From Paenibacillus plantarum (lineage in GTDB: Bacteria > Bacillota > Bacilli > Paenibacillales > NBRC-103111): a stretch of 64,000 nucleotides of DNA. The DNA lies in NCBI RefSeq assembly GCF_013141695.1, contig NZ_WHNY01000065.1, positions 124,001-188,000 of the forward strand, written 5' to 3'. This document shows, one piece after another, positions 9,244-17,514 of the stretch. The translations under genes were made by a program, and so were the position numbers. Each line of letters begins with the position of its first letter. Position 1 is the first letter of the stretch. A model generated the notes under the pieces. It saw nothing but the letters and a program-made list of their open reading frames with translations, did no database searches and was not told where the DNA came from.

Positions 9244-9370
9244 TTGTATAAAATACAAGGGAATTACTTACAATAGGGAGGTCCCTTCATATCCTGCAGA
9301 AGTGAAGGTTCATATAAGGGGAGCTTATGTAACGGTCTGTATGACAGACCCCTACATAGGCTCTTTTTTC
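9244..9370 (+). ncRNA. Possible plus-strand small RNA with intrinsic terminator
   Basis: A clear plus-strand terminator ends here: stem GAGCTTATGT (9321-9330) with ACATAGGCTC (9354-9363), an inner stem GGTCTG/CAGACC, and six Ts at 9364-9369. No plus-strand gene precedes it. About 90 bases upstream, TTGTAT (9244-9249) and TACAAT (9269-9274) with 19-bp spacing could be a promoter. That would give a transcript of roughly 85 bases antisense to the fabZ leader. The terminator is firm; the RNA itself is inferred. Confidence 0.4.
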
Positions 9371-9386
9371 ATTTTGTCTATAACCG

Positions 9387-9905
9387 TTATTTCGCTCGAG
9401 CCCCACGATTTAATAGAAGGAACTGGAAAATATAAATGAATGACGTTAAGAAAGAGACCCCGATCACATACCACAAATAGGTGATGGCAAAGTCGAATTC
9501 AAACACAATAAAGAGGATGGCGAAATAGTAGAGTACCGTTGTTAGCTTCCCCATAACGTTCGCTGGAACGGTCAGTTTGCCTCTGAAATGAAAGAAGGCG
9601 GAGCCAATAATCATGCCTGCGTCACGGATGAACATGGCCACTGCTGCCTGCCAAGGAATCATCTCCGAGATGAGGAGGGAGAGGATGACCGCAATCATCA
9701 TGCACTTGTCGGCAAGTGGATCTAACATAACACCCATCGGGGTGACCAGCTTGCGCGTTCTAGCGATATAGCCATCTAGAATATCCGTTAATCCAGCTAC
9801 AAGTAGAATGATGAAGGAGGTTCGGATGTAGCCATTGAAAAAAAGCACGAGGTACACGGGGATTAGTACAAACCTGCTGATCGTGAGCATGTTCGGTATA
9901 TTCAA
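9387..9905 (-). CDS. pgsA: CDP-alcohol phosphatidyltransferase, PgsA-like
   Basis: The signature D-G-x2-A-R-x8-G-x3-D-x3-D is complete (DILDGYIARTRKLVTPMG, then DPLAD). About four to five membrane helices follow. The family joins CDP-diacylglycerol to an alcohol; glycerol-3-phosphate (phosphatidylglycerophosphate synthase) is the likely acceptor. A longer frame from 9980 has no ribosome site. A TTG at 9905 lies 6 bases after a perfect AGGAGG and gives the usual PgsA N-terminus (MNIPNMLTISRF), so a 172-residue product is preferred. It may be a second PgsA-like enzyme rather than the main one, which usually sits elsewhere. Confidence 0.85.
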   Translation of the reverse strand: MNIPNMLTISRFVLIPVYLVLFFNGYIRTSFIILLVAGLTDILDGYIARTRKLVTPMGVMLDPLADKCMMIAVILSLLISEMIPWQAAVAMFIRDAGMIIGSAFFHFRGKLTVPANVMGKLTTVLYYFAILFIVFEFDFAITYLWYVIGVSFLTSFIYIFQFLLLNRGARAK

Positions 9906-10019
9906 GGTACTCCTCCTGCGCCTAAGTATCCGATCCGAAACTTCAATATTTGGTAGATAAAGTCTTTCTTCATTATACAACTGCTCTTACAAAAATAAAA
10001 CTCCCATACGGGAGTTCAA

Positions 10020-10238
10020 TTAATTCGCAAAAACGAGATCGTATAAATGCCGCCATGTGCTAATATGTAAGATTTCTGATGAAGGTTGATTTCCGAGCTT
10101 CGTGTAGCCTACCCATAAACCAACATAGATCGCTACAACGGCTAGCACGGGAATACGTAAAATTTTGAAAATAAGCCATAGGATCTTCTGCCATCTCGGC
10201 CTTGGCTTCTTCTTGACTGGAGCTGGCTTGTCTGCCAT
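10020..10238 (-). CDS. EpuA-family small membrane protein
   Basis: About 72 residues: a basic, proline-rich N-terminus (KPAPVKKKPRPR), one membrane helix, a GYTKLG segment and a conserved-looking end, STWRHLYDLV. This matches the small EpuA family, often mislabelled as an RNA polymerase beta subunit. The family's function is not firmly known to me. An in-frame ATG at 10271 overlaps the flhP stop but lacks a ribosome site; the ATG at 10238 follows AAAGGTAGGG. It probably belongs to the flhO-flhP transcript. Confidence 0.7.
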   Translation of the reverse strand: MADKPAPVKKKPRPRWQKILWLIFKILRIPVLAVVAIYVGLWVGYTKLGNQPSSEILHISTWRHLYDLVFAN

Positions 10239-10263
10239 CGAACCTATCCCTACCTTTCTACGA

Positions 10264-11130
10264 TCATGCACGTAAATTGTTAGCCATGTTCATCATCTGA
10301 TCAGAGGATGTGATGGCACGGGAATTCAGCTGCAATGCGCGTTGGACAATAACTAGGTCCGTCATTTCATCCGAGAGTGTCACATTCGATTGTTCAAGAA
10401 AGCCCTGCATTAAGCTAACGCGAGTCGCTTCTGTTGCAGCCACGCCGTTCACATCTTGCAAGATATTCGCTTTCTCAGCCTCAGTAATCCCCGTTGGAAG
10501 TGTGTATAAATTATCCCCCACATCTTGAAGAAGTTGCGGTCGTACGACACGCACCAGCTTGATTTGACCTAATATAACGGGTGCAGCAGCTGGATCCTGT
10601 TCATTGTAGCCTTTGATCGTACCGTCTTTCTCAACGACTGGTCGAGTCCCTGATGGTACGTTAATCGGGCTTCCATCGATATCGGAGATATAATGGCCCT
10701 CTTTCGTCGTAAGCACCGTTCCGCCTTGTCCGTCCGGCGTTAAACTGAATGCCCCGTTACGTGTCCAAGCGGGCTGAAATACTTGATTACCATTATCGTC
10801 CACCTTGCTGACAGCCACTTCAAACAAGCCATCGCCTTGAATAGCGAAGTCCGTTGTATTGCCAGTTGGCTGGATCGGCCCTTGCGCCAAATTCGTCTGA
10901 ATTTGCACAAGCCTTGATCCCCAGCCTTGGTTAAAACCGAGTGGCGAGAAGCGACCTTGCTGACGGAACCCTTCAGGTTGTGCTTGTACATTGGTCAACA
11001 CATCCTCGAAGGAGGCTTCCTTCTTCTTAAAGCCGTTTGTATTCACATTTGCTATGTTATTGGAGAGAATATCCAGCTTTTGCTGTAAGCTGTGCATGGA
11101 TACCGATGAGTTGATCATGGAATTGTTCAT
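10264..11130 (-). CDS. flhP: Flagellar hook-basal body rod protein FlhP
   Basis: 288 residues of the FlgG/FlgF family. The N-terminal SLQQKLDILSNNIANVNTNGFK motif and the C-terminal MTDLVIVQRALQLNSRAI helix, which form the coiled rod core, are both present. The central part is the hook-basal body beta domain. In Bacillus, flhO and flhP lie outside the main flagellar operon beside mbl, as here. The product should be exported by the flagellar secretion system into the distal rod. Confidence 0.92.
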   Translation of the reverse strand: MNNSMINSSVSMHSLQQKLDILSNNIANVNTNGFKKKEASFEDVLTNVQAQPEGFRQQGRFSPLGFNQGWGSRLVQIQTNLAQGPIQPTGNTTDFAIQGDGLFEVAVSKVDDNGNQVFQPAWTRNGAFSLTPDGQGGTVLTTKEGHYISDIDGSPINVPSGTRPVVEKDGTIKGYNEQDPAAAPVILGQIKLVRVVRPQLLQDVGDNLYTLPTGITEAEKANILQDVNGVAATEATRVSLMQGFLEQSNVTLSDEMTDLVIVQRALQLNSRAITSSDQMMNMANNLRA

Positions 11131-11154
11131 GGCTGGCTCCTTCGCAAGCTAGAT

Positions 11155-12048
11155 TTAGACGCGCCCTACTTCATTTGCTGCTTTGTCCATACTTTTATCA
11201 TACGATTGGATCACTTTCTGATTCGCCTCATAGGCGCGCAGCGCCGACATCATATCCACCATGGATTGCGCGGAATCCACGTTCGATCGCTCGATAAAGC
11301 CTTGGCGCACTTCAACTTGGTCACCTAGTGCTACTTGCGAGATCGTCGCTTCATCTCCTGGATTAATACGTAATAACCCATTCCCCTCGCGGAGCAATAG
11401 ATGCGGATTCTCTGCACGTGAAAGCATCAAACCTATCGGAGCACCTGCTGCATCTAGAATCGGGCGTCCATCGCTATCCATGAACTCGCCCTTAGCCGTT
11501 ACTTTGAAATTGGAGATCGGCTGCCCGGCTCCATCCAACAAAACTAAGGGTTGTCCATCTCGGCCCAATACTTGTTCGCCATTGGCATTAACAAGCTGAC
11601 CTGCTGCATCGACAGTGAACTTCCCGTTTAAAGAGTAACGTTGCTCGCCATTCGGGTTCAAGACGGTAAATAGTGCCTGCGGTTGGAACGTTCGCTCCCC
11701 TTCTGCATTTACGTATTTACCCGTTGTATCAAATGTAATTCCCGGTAGTTGAATATTGGAAACCAATGCGAAATCGAAGGGATTCTGCGTTTCCTGCAGA
11801 TCACCTTGGGTGTGGACGGAGATACTCTCCTCCGAGAACACACCTAAGCTCATCCTCCCAAGCGGTGCTGGAGAGGCACCTTGTCCACCGCGAATCGTAG
11901 AGATCAGCATTTCTGGAAACGAACGCGACAAGGCATTACCCTGTTTAAAGCCTGGAGAATTCAAGTTAGCAATATTATTCGTTATGGTATCGTGTCTGCG
12001 TTGCTCAGAAATCATCCCTGCCGCCGCGGTATACAGTCCTCTTAACAT
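11155..12048 (-). CDS. flhO: Flagellar hook-basal body rod protein FlhO
   Basis: 297 residues, paralogous to FlhP. It begins MLRGLYTAAAGMISEQRRHD, continues with the TNNIANLNSPGFKQ motif of flagellar axial proteins, and ends with a helix (MVDMMSALRAYEANQKVI) for coiled-coil packing in the rod. It lies directly upstream of flhP with a 24-base gap and downstream of mbl with 34 bases, so mbl-flhO-flhP is likely one transcript. Confidence 0.92.
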   Translation of the reverse strand: MLRGLYTAAAGMISEQRRHDTITNNIANLNSPGFKQGNALSRSFPEMLISTIRGGQGASPAPLGRMSLGVFSEESISVHTQGDLQETQNPFDFALVSNIQLPGITFDTTGKYVNAEGERTFQPQALFTVLNPNGEQRYSLNGKFTVDAAGQLVNANGEQVLGRDGQPLVLLDGAGQPISNFKVTAKGEFMDSDGRPILDAAGAPIGLMLSRAENPHLLLREGNGLLRINPGDEATISQVALGDQVEVRQGFIERSNVDSAQSMVDMMSALRAYEANQKVIQSYDKSMDKAANEVGRV

Positions 12049-12082
12049 CTAGTCACCTCTTAGATAGGTTGTTATTTCATCA

Positions 12083-13081
12083 TTAAAATTTACGTTTGGT
12101 TACTTTATCTAAATTATCCAACATAATGCCTGTGCCTTTAACCACACAAGACATTGGATCTTCAGCGATAAGTACAGGTACTTTCAACTCATCCGCAAGC
12201 AGTTGATCAAGACCATGCAACAATGCGCCGCCGCCTGTCAGAATAACGCCACGGTCAATAATGTCCGCAGACAACTCAGGAGGTGTCCGCTCAAGTACGC
12301 TCTTCGCCGCTGTGACGATGGAGTAAACTGGATCCCATAACGCTTCCTGTACCTCACTGGAGTGAATTGTAATTGTCAATGGAAGTCCAGAAACCATATC
12401 TCTTCCGCGAATATCCATCTCTTGATCACGCCCATGTGGATATACCGTTCCAATTTTCAACTTAATATCTTCACTTGTCCGTTCACCGATCAACAGCTTG
12501 TACTTATTTTTGATATACTTCGTGATCGCGATATCGAACTTGTCGCCCGCAATCTTGATGGAAGAGGAGGTGACGATGTCGCCCATGGATAACACGGCAA
12601 CATCCGTCGTCCCTCCGCCAATATCAACAACCATGTTACCGCTAGGTTGGAAGATGTCCATACCAGCGCCAATTGCCGCCGCCTTCGGTTCTTCTTCCAT
12701 GAATACCTCTCGGGCACCGCTGCGCTCAGCTGCTTCACGAATCGCTTTCTGCTCAACTGAGGTAATGTTGGTAGGGGCGCAGATCAGTATTCTCGGATGA
12801 GAATACCAATTCTTGCCCCCAATTTTGGCAATGAAATGCTTCAACATCATTTCCGTAATATCAAAATCCGCGATAACACCATCCTTAAGAGGACGAATCG
12901 CAATAATGTTACCAGGTGTTCTACCTACCATGCGGAAGGCTTCTTCTCCAACAGCCAACACACGTTTCGTATCACTTTCAATCGCAACTACGGATGGCTC
13001 ATCAAGCACAACTCCGCGACCTTTTACATGAATAAGCACATTTGCCGTGCCGAGATCTATTCCAATATCCTTGCTGAACAT
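12083..13081 (-). CDS. mbl: Actin-like cell-shape protein Mbl
   Basis: 332 residues of the MreB family. The first phosphate loop (DIGIDLGTANVLIHVKG), the second phosphate loop (DIGGGTTDVAV near 165) and the adenosine motif (TGGGALLHG) are intact. It is closer to Bacillus Mbl than to MreB, for example in KDGVIADFDITEMMLKHFI, and spoIIID lies upstream and flhO downstream exactly as for Bacillus mbl. It polymerises on the inner face of the membrane and guides lateral wall synthesis. A GGGAGG site precedes the ATG. Confidence 0.95.
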   Translation of the reverse strand: MFSKDIGIDLGTANVLIHVKGRGVVLDEPSVVAIESDTKRVLAVGEEAFRMVGRTPGNIIAIRPLKDGVIADFDITEMMLKHFIAKIGGKNWYSHPRILICAPTNITSVEQKAIREAAERSGAREVFMEEEPKAAAIGAGMDIFQPSGNMVVDIGGGTTDVAVLSMGDIVTSSSIKIAGDKFDIAITKYIKNKYKLLIGERTSEDIKLKIGTVYPHGRDQEMDIRGRDMVSGLPLTITIHSSEVQEALWDPVYSIVTAAKSVLERTPPELSADIIDRGVILTGGGALLHGLDQLLADELKVPVLIAEDPMSCVVKGTGIMLDNLDKVTKRKF

Positions 13082-13255
13082 TTCTAATTAATCCTCCCTA
13101 AACCTACCGTCCATCCCGTGAAGAATCGGCGCTCTGATATACAGTTCTAATTATAAGCTAAATTCGCTATAAATGCATGTTTTCCTCTTTTTCCGTGAAA
13201 TTTCGACACGCCCAGTTAAAGGAAACACAGGAAACATCTCGGGATGAAGGGTATC

Positions 13256-13546
13256 TTAGGACTTAACCGTAACCAAGACCTCGGAAAGCTTAGGATTACG
13301 GGTCTTACGATACTTAATTTTCGTCGCTTCTCCTCCCCTAAGGTGCCGAATTGACTTGTGATACTCCAAAATGTGTTTCACCTGATTGGCCAGGTCCGGG
13401 TTGATTTCCGGTAGTCTTTCCGTCAAATCCTTATGCACTGTGCTTTTGGAAACGCCGAATTCCTTAGCAATGGTGCGAACCGTATTCTTGGTCTCGACGA
13501 TACAGGTACCAATCTTAATGGTTCGCTCTTTGATGTAATCGTGCAC
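13256..13546 (-). CDS. spoIIID: Sporulation transcription regulator SpoIIID
   Basis: 96 residues; a helix-turn-helix is visible at TVRTIAKEFGVSKSTVHKDL, followed by the basic tail typical of SpoIIID (HLRGGEATKIKYRK). It starts with GTG after GGGAGG. In the mother cell it switches sigma-E genes on or off. A well-formed sigma-E promoter lies about 35-60 bases upstream. The gene precedes mbl as in Bacillus. Confidence 0.96.
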   Translation of the reverse strand: MHDYIKERTIKIGTCIVETKNTVRTIAKEFGVSKSTVHKDLTERLPEINPDLANQVKHILEYHKSIRHLRGGEATKIKYRKTRNPKLSEVLVTVKS

Positions 13547-13580
13547 TCCCCTCGCCTCCCTACTCGAGATAGTTTGGTAA

Positions 13581-13608
13581 AGTATATGAGGGGCATGACT
13601 AGATATTC
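13581..13608 (-). promoter_or_regulatory. Candidate sigma-E promoter of spoIIID
   Basis: Minus-strand GAATATC (13608-13602), 13 bases, then CATATACT (13588-13581) fits the sigma-E pattern KMATATT / CATACANT. SpoIIID is a known sigma-E target. Confidence 0.6.
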
Positions 13609-13713
13609 TACGTAACCAAGCCTGACAAGCTCATTTCCCATATTTATTTTCAAAATAATCAAAGAAAATCAGCTTTAGGCGCCTTTACGGGTCAAATGTT
13701 CAATAAAAATGTG

Positions 13714-13740
13714 AAAAAGCAGCAGGTATATACCCGCTGC
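13714..13740 (-). terminator. Intrinsic terminator after spoIIQ
   Basis: On the minus strand GCAGCGGGTA pairs with TACCTGCTGC (one G-T pair) across 13719-13740, followed by five Ts. It lies about 50 bases beyond the spoIIQ stop. Confidence 0.85.
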
Positions 13741-13793
13741 CGTTCACAGTATGTAGGCCTTAGCCTCATGTATCGCAATGCTCGAAATGCTGC

Positions 13794-14531
13794 TTATTGC
13801 TTCACGTTCAAGAGGGTTTCTGGGTTAACGGCTGCATTGTCGCTAACTTGACGTACTTCAAAGTGTAAATGCACGCCATCTTCCTTCTCAAAATCGTTGC
13901 TGCCAGCTTTGGCGATGATATCGCCCTTCTTCACTTCTGCACCCTTAGTTACCTTCACATCAGATAAACTTTGGTAAATACTGATCAATCCGTTGCTGTG
14001 TGTAATCTCAACTAGCTTACCAACAACAGGGCTTTGCTCAACCGCTGTAACTTTACCACCTAGTGCCGCTAGAACATCAAATGCTGCGCCATCTTTGGCT
14101 TTCAAGTCAATTGCTGTGTGCGGTGTCAGTTGATCGAGGTATTCGATCATTGCCGCTGCTTTCACATCATTGGATGCATTCGTGTCATAGTAAGGAATTG
14201 CCACATCGACAGCAGCTCTGTCTTTCACAGGCCATTGCATGGCTTCTGTGGTTCCGTTAACCGCGAGAGCCCCATCATGTGGTGCTTTCGGATTATCGGT
14301 TTGTTCGCTACTGCTAACCTTAAGACCCGGATCTTCTAGGCTGACTGTTTTCGTTCCTGCTCCCTGGTACACCCACATTAAGGTTAAGATAATTGCTGCT
14401 GCTGCCACATACGTCGCTGGGAATACCCATTTCTTAGCAAGCAACCTCTTCCATGCAGATGTTGGACCTTGTGCTCCTTGAACAGTTTTAGGAGCTTCTT
14501 CTTTCTGAAAACCTTTGTTATTATCACTCAT
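13794..14531 (-). CDS. spoIIQ: SpoIIQ-like M23 peptidase-fold sporulation protein
   Basis: About 245 residues: a cytosolic N-terminus, one membrane helix (VFPATYVAAAAIILTLMWV), then a LytM/M23 domain. The zinc-binding pattern looks complete: HTAID (near 14110-14124) and HLHFEVR (near 13860). In B. subtilis SpoIIQ the first of these histidines is reported to be missing. SpoIIQ works in the forespore membrane, binding SpoIIIAH to form the feeding-tube channel during engulfment. The start ATG at 14531 is preferred over one 10 codons upstream because GAGGTGAT precedes it. It lies directly downstream of spoIID. Confidence 0.88.
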   Translation of the reverse strand: MSDNNKGFQKEEAPKTVQGAQGPTSAWKRLLAKKWVFPATYVAAAAIILTLMWVYQGAGTKTVSLEDPGLKVSSSEQTDNPKAPHDGALAVNGTTEAMQWPVKDRAAVDVAIPYYDTNASNDVKAAAMIEYLDQLTPHTAIDLKAKDGAAFDVLAALGGKVTAVEQSPVVGKLVEITHSNGLISIYQSLSDVKVTKGAEVKKGDIIAKAGSNDFEKEDGVHLHFEVRQVSDNAAVNPETLLNVKQ

Positions 14532-14613
14532 GGTTATCACCTCATCAACCATTCTTGACACTTTACAAGGTTTTATACTTACAGAAAGATATTTTTATAG
14601 AAACATTAAAAGT

Positions 14614-15660
14614 TTATGATTTGCCCAGAAAAGAAGCTGCATTTTCAATAGAGATGCCCGTGTAATAATAGGTTACGATCTCCTCCGCGGTTTTCCCTTC
14701 TTTCGCCATACCATTGGCGCCCCATTGGCTGAGACCTACTCCATGGCCGTATCCGAACGTAGTAATCGTGATTTGAGAGCCCGCCCATTTCCAAGCGAAT
14801 TGAGAGGATGCTAGACCCAACTTCTCTCTTACTTCGCGTCCTGAGAATACCTTGCCTCCTATCGTCATGCTTTTAATACGATGTCCGGTAGACCAAGAGA
14901 GTACTTTCATGCCCTTGGCACTGGTATCTGTCGTTGAGATACTAGCTACACCTAACTTCTGAAGCATCGTCTTATAGCTAATCGTGACACTTTCTTGATA
15001 GCGAGAGGAGAGCTTAATATCCCACGGACTAGGCACGCTGCGTAAATAAGGGCTTGCGAACGGCCAATATTCTTCTGAATTCTCGGTATACCCATTGCTT
15101 GTAGAGAAAAATGTCGCGTTGATCGGTACATGTCCAAACGTAAGTATCTTATCTTTGGTCTCATTGACGGCTCTATCAATCTTGGCCATATTCGTTTCGT
15201 ACTTGGTCTTGTCCCACTTCGTTCGAAGCTCTTGATCCGTTAGATAGGCTTGATGGGCTGTCGTGTCTGTCACTAGTGCATCATTCACGGGCATATTGCT
15301 ATGATCCTTCTCTATGACTCTACGCACAACATAGGTTCTTGCCGCCATCGCTTGCGCTTTGAGTGCCTCTAACTCAAAATCTACGGGCATTTCGGCAGCC
15401 AGCACACCTCTTACATACTGTTCTAGTGGAACGGTCTGCACGACTTCCTGCTTCGTCAAATACACGGGAATCATCAAACCTTGCCCCGCGCTAGTCTCTT
15501 GCAAAGTTGTGCCTTCGATGGGGATCGGGTACACCTCGTCGGTCGGAATCTTCTTGACTAGCAATCCAGGCACGATGATAGTGACACACAACATGGAAGA
15601 TAAGCAAACAGTCATCCACAGGATGACTTCTTTTCTGAGCACGCGTTTCTTTTTAAACAT
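14614..15660 (-). CDS. spoIID: Stage II sporulation protein D (lytic transglycosylase)
   Basis: 348 residues. An N-terminal anchor (VILWMTVCLSSMLCVTIIV) precedes the SpoIID domain with VPLEQYVRGVLAAEMP, whose Glu is the expected catalytic residue, the QAMAARTYV helix, and GYGHGVGLSQWGANGMA near the C-terminus. With SpoIIM and SpoIIP it digests septal peptidoglycan for engulfment in the mother cell. MurA is encoded just upstream, as in Bacillus, but is separated by a terminator and a repeat-rich tract, so it has its own promoter. Confidence 0.95.
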   Translation of the reverse strand: MFKKKRVLRKEVILWMTVCLSSMLCVTIIVPGLLVKKIPTDEVYPIPIEGTTLQETSAGQGLMIPVYLTKQEVVQTVPLEQYVRGVLAAEMPVDFELEALKAQAMAARTYVVRRVIEKDHSNMPVNDALVTDTTAHQAYLTDQELRTKWDKTKYETNMAKIDRAVNETKDKILTFGHVPINATFFSTSNGYTENSEEYWPFASPYLRSVPSPWDIKLSSRYQESVTISYKTMLQKLGVASISTTDTSAKGMKVLSWSTGHRIKSMTIGGKVFSGREVREKLGLASSQFAWKWAGSQITITTFGYGHGVGLSQWGANGMAKEGKTAEEIVTYYYTGISIENAASFLGKS

Positions 15661-15714
15661 ATGTCTGAGCAGCCTCCATAAGCGCGTTTACTAGCAGCAA
15701 TTTTGGTATGTCTT

Positions 15715-15742
15715 AGCTTATGAGAGGGGTTGCTAGAATAGA
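15715..15742 (-). promoter_or_regulatory. Candidate sigma-E promoter of spoIID
   Basis: Minus-strand TCTATTC (15742-15736), 13 bases, then CATAAGCT (15722-15715). The spacing is the same as in the spoIIID candidate, and spoIID is a classic sigma-E gene. The -35 box is a weaker match. Confidence 0.45.
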
Positions 15743-15802
15743 ACACGAACGAGGCTGGTAAGTAGTTGATAGGTATCTGATATGCTCCCCTGCCAGCTGC
15801 GG

Positions 15803-15991
15803 GTTAACTGGAAAACCTCCATCTATTTTCCCCGTAAAGGCCCGAAATCTCCAAATAGATGGAAAACTTACAGGTAAAATCACCGCAATCGGCCATATCA
15901 GTGAAATCTCGCTAGATTAACTACAGGAAATCCAGTTAGTTGATTTTAAGCGAGAAAAGTGGCGTAATTAACTGTAGTTTTTACAGTTAAA
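15803..15991. repeat. Dyad-repeat cluster A
   Basis: Between spoIID and the murA terminator. Half-sites seen: TTAACTGGA (15804), TCCATCTAT (from about 15818), ATAGATGGA (from about 15855), TTAACTACAGG paired with CCAGTTAG (15917-15939), and TTAACTGTA paired with TACAGTTAA around a 5-nt centre (15968-15990). The last is a perfect 9-bp hairpin. The same half-sites occur in clusters at 21106-21293 and 53438-53572. Confidence 0.8.
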
Positions 15992-16014
15992 TATGCGAGA
16001 GGGTTATTTTACTT

Positions 16015-16150
16015 TTCATAGGAGCAGGAAGAGAGGATAGGAGTAGTGTAAAGTCTAGCTTCGAGGTAGGAGTAGAAGTAGGCTTGGAGGGAGAGGGAGA
16101 CGTAGAAATAGGTGTGAAAATAGAGGTCAAGTTAGGTATAGGAGTTAATC
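16015..16150. other. Purine-rich low-complexity tract
   Basis: The plus strand is almost free of C and built of degenerate AGG/GTA/GAG triplets such as GGAGTAGAAGTAGG. No reading frame or stem explains it. It lies between dyad cluster A and the murA terminator. Confidence 0.7.
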
Positions 16151-16186
16151 AAAAAAAGAACCATCAGGTCCGTTCCCTGATGATTC
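16151..16186 (-). terminator. Intrinsic terminator after murA
   Basis: Minus-strand GAATCATCAGG pairs with CCTGATGGTTC (11 bp, one G-T pair) and is followed by seven Ts. Confidence 0.92.
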
Positions 16187-16194
16187 CTCTTGTC

Positions 16195-17514
16195 TTACGC
16201 TAGCGTCGGCTGGATATTGAAAAATCCAAGCTCCGCCACTTCTTGCTCAATTTCTTGTGGGACCGAGCGATAAATATCGGCACCTAGTTCACGCAGAACG
16301 TCGGTGATATCGACATAGCCACGATCAATGTGGTGAACACCCGTGATCTCCGTCTCACCCTCAGACGCCAATGCCGCGAGAATGAGCGCTGCACCAGCAC
16401 GCAGGTCTGTTGCACATACCTTGGCACCACGCAGTTTGGAGTTACCGCTTACGATCGCTGTGCGACCGTCCACTTTAATATTTGCATTCATATTCGCGAA
16501 TTCTTCAACATGCATGAAACGGTTCTCGAACACCGTCTCCGTTACAAGGCTCGTTCCGTCCGCTACCATCAACAGTGCCATCATTTGCGACTGCATGTCG
16601 GTTGGGAAGCCTGGATACGGCAACGTTTTCACGTCTACCGCGCGCAACGGACCTGTAGCTCGAACGCGAATGCCGTTCTCATCTTCTTCGATCGTAACAC
16701 CCATTTCCTGCATTTTGGAAATGACAGGACGAAGGTGGTCTCCAATCGCGCCCTCCATATACAGCTCACTGCCTGTAATGGCTGCAGCGATCATGTATGT
16801 ACCGGCTTCTACGCGATCTGGAATCACCGTATGTACGCAACCACGAAGCTTCTCTACACCCTCAATACGAATAACCCCCGTTCCCGCACCGCGGATTACA
16901 GCGCCCATCGCATTCAGATAGTTAGCCAAATCAACGATTTCCGGCTCTTTTGCCGCATTTTCAATCGTTGTCGTGCCTTCTGCAAGCGTTGCAGCCATCA
17001 TAATGTTCTCGGTTGCACCTACGCTGGCGACATCCAAGTAAATCTTGGCACCCTTCAGGCGCCCTTTCACTTTGGCTTCGATATAGCCTTGACCTAGTTC
17101 AATATCGGCACCCATCGCTTCAAAGCCTTTGAGATGCTGGTCAATCGGTCTTGTGCCAATCGCACAACCGCCTGGAAGCGAAATTCTCGCTTGACCCAAC
17201 CTAGCTAACAAAGGACCCATCACGAGGAAAGAGGCTCTCATTTTACGGACTAGATCATAGGAAGCCTCACAGGTATTAATCTGCCCAGCTCTTACTCGAA
17301 TCACCTGACGGTTATATTCGACTTCAATTCCTAAGCTTTGTAACACTTTATTAATGACTAGTACATCGTCAAGGGGAGGCGCATCATGGATGACGCTTTC
17401 ACCTTCCGACCCCAGAATGGAAGCCGCAATAATCGGCAGTACCGCATTTTTTGCTCCGTTGATTTTTACATTGCCAGCTAGCTTTCGGCCACCGCGGACG
17501 ATAATTTTGCTCAT
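16195..17514 (-). CDS. murA: UDP-N-acetylglucosamine 1-carboxyvinyltransferase MurA
   Basis: 439 residues. The fosfomycin-sensitive catalytic Cys is in LPGGCAIGTRPIDQHLKG (Cys117 by my count), and the N-terminal KINGAKNAVLPIIAA and the PYPGFPTDMQSQ loops are intact. It transfers enolpyruvate to UDP-GlcNAc, the first committed step of peptidoglycan synthesis. The start at 17514 is chosen because GGAGG lies 8 bases upstream; an adjacent ATG (17517) and a start 6 codons upstream are also open. The DUF1146 gene upstream and spoIID downstream match the Bacillus murAA locus. Confidence 0.96.
   Translation of the reverse strand: MSKIIVRGGRKLAGNVKINGAKNAVLPIIAASILGSEGESVIHDAPPLDDVLVINKVLQSLGIEVEYNRQVIRVRAGQINTCEASYDLVRKMRASFLVMGPLLARLGQARISLPGGCAIGTRPIDQHLKGFEAMGADIELGQGYIEAKVKGRLKGAKIYLDVASVGATENIMMAATLAEGTTTIENAAKEPEIVDLANYLNAMGAVIRGAGTGVIRIEGVEKLRGCVHTVIPDRVEAGTYMIAAAITGSELYMEGAIGDHLRPVISKMQEMGVTIEEDENGIRVRATGPLRAVDVKTLPYPGFPTDMQSQMMALLMVADGTSLVTETVFENRFMHVEEFANMNANIKVDGRTAIVSGNSKLRGAKVCATDLRAGAALILAALASEGETEITGVHHIDRGYVDITDVLRELGADIYRSVPQEIEQEVAELGFFNIQPTLA

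Noticed and set aside
9243..9259. FapR operator before fabZ
   Set aside because: The CTTGTAT/ATACAAG palindrome does not match the FapR consensus as I know it.
15803..15991. CRISPR-like array
   Set aside because: The repeats are short, palindromic, unevenly spaced and not separated by equal spacers; no cas genes nearby.
16330..17097. 255-codon plus-strand frame antisense to murA
   Set aside because: Shadow of murA in another frame; no ribosome site and odd His/Cys/Arg-rich composition.
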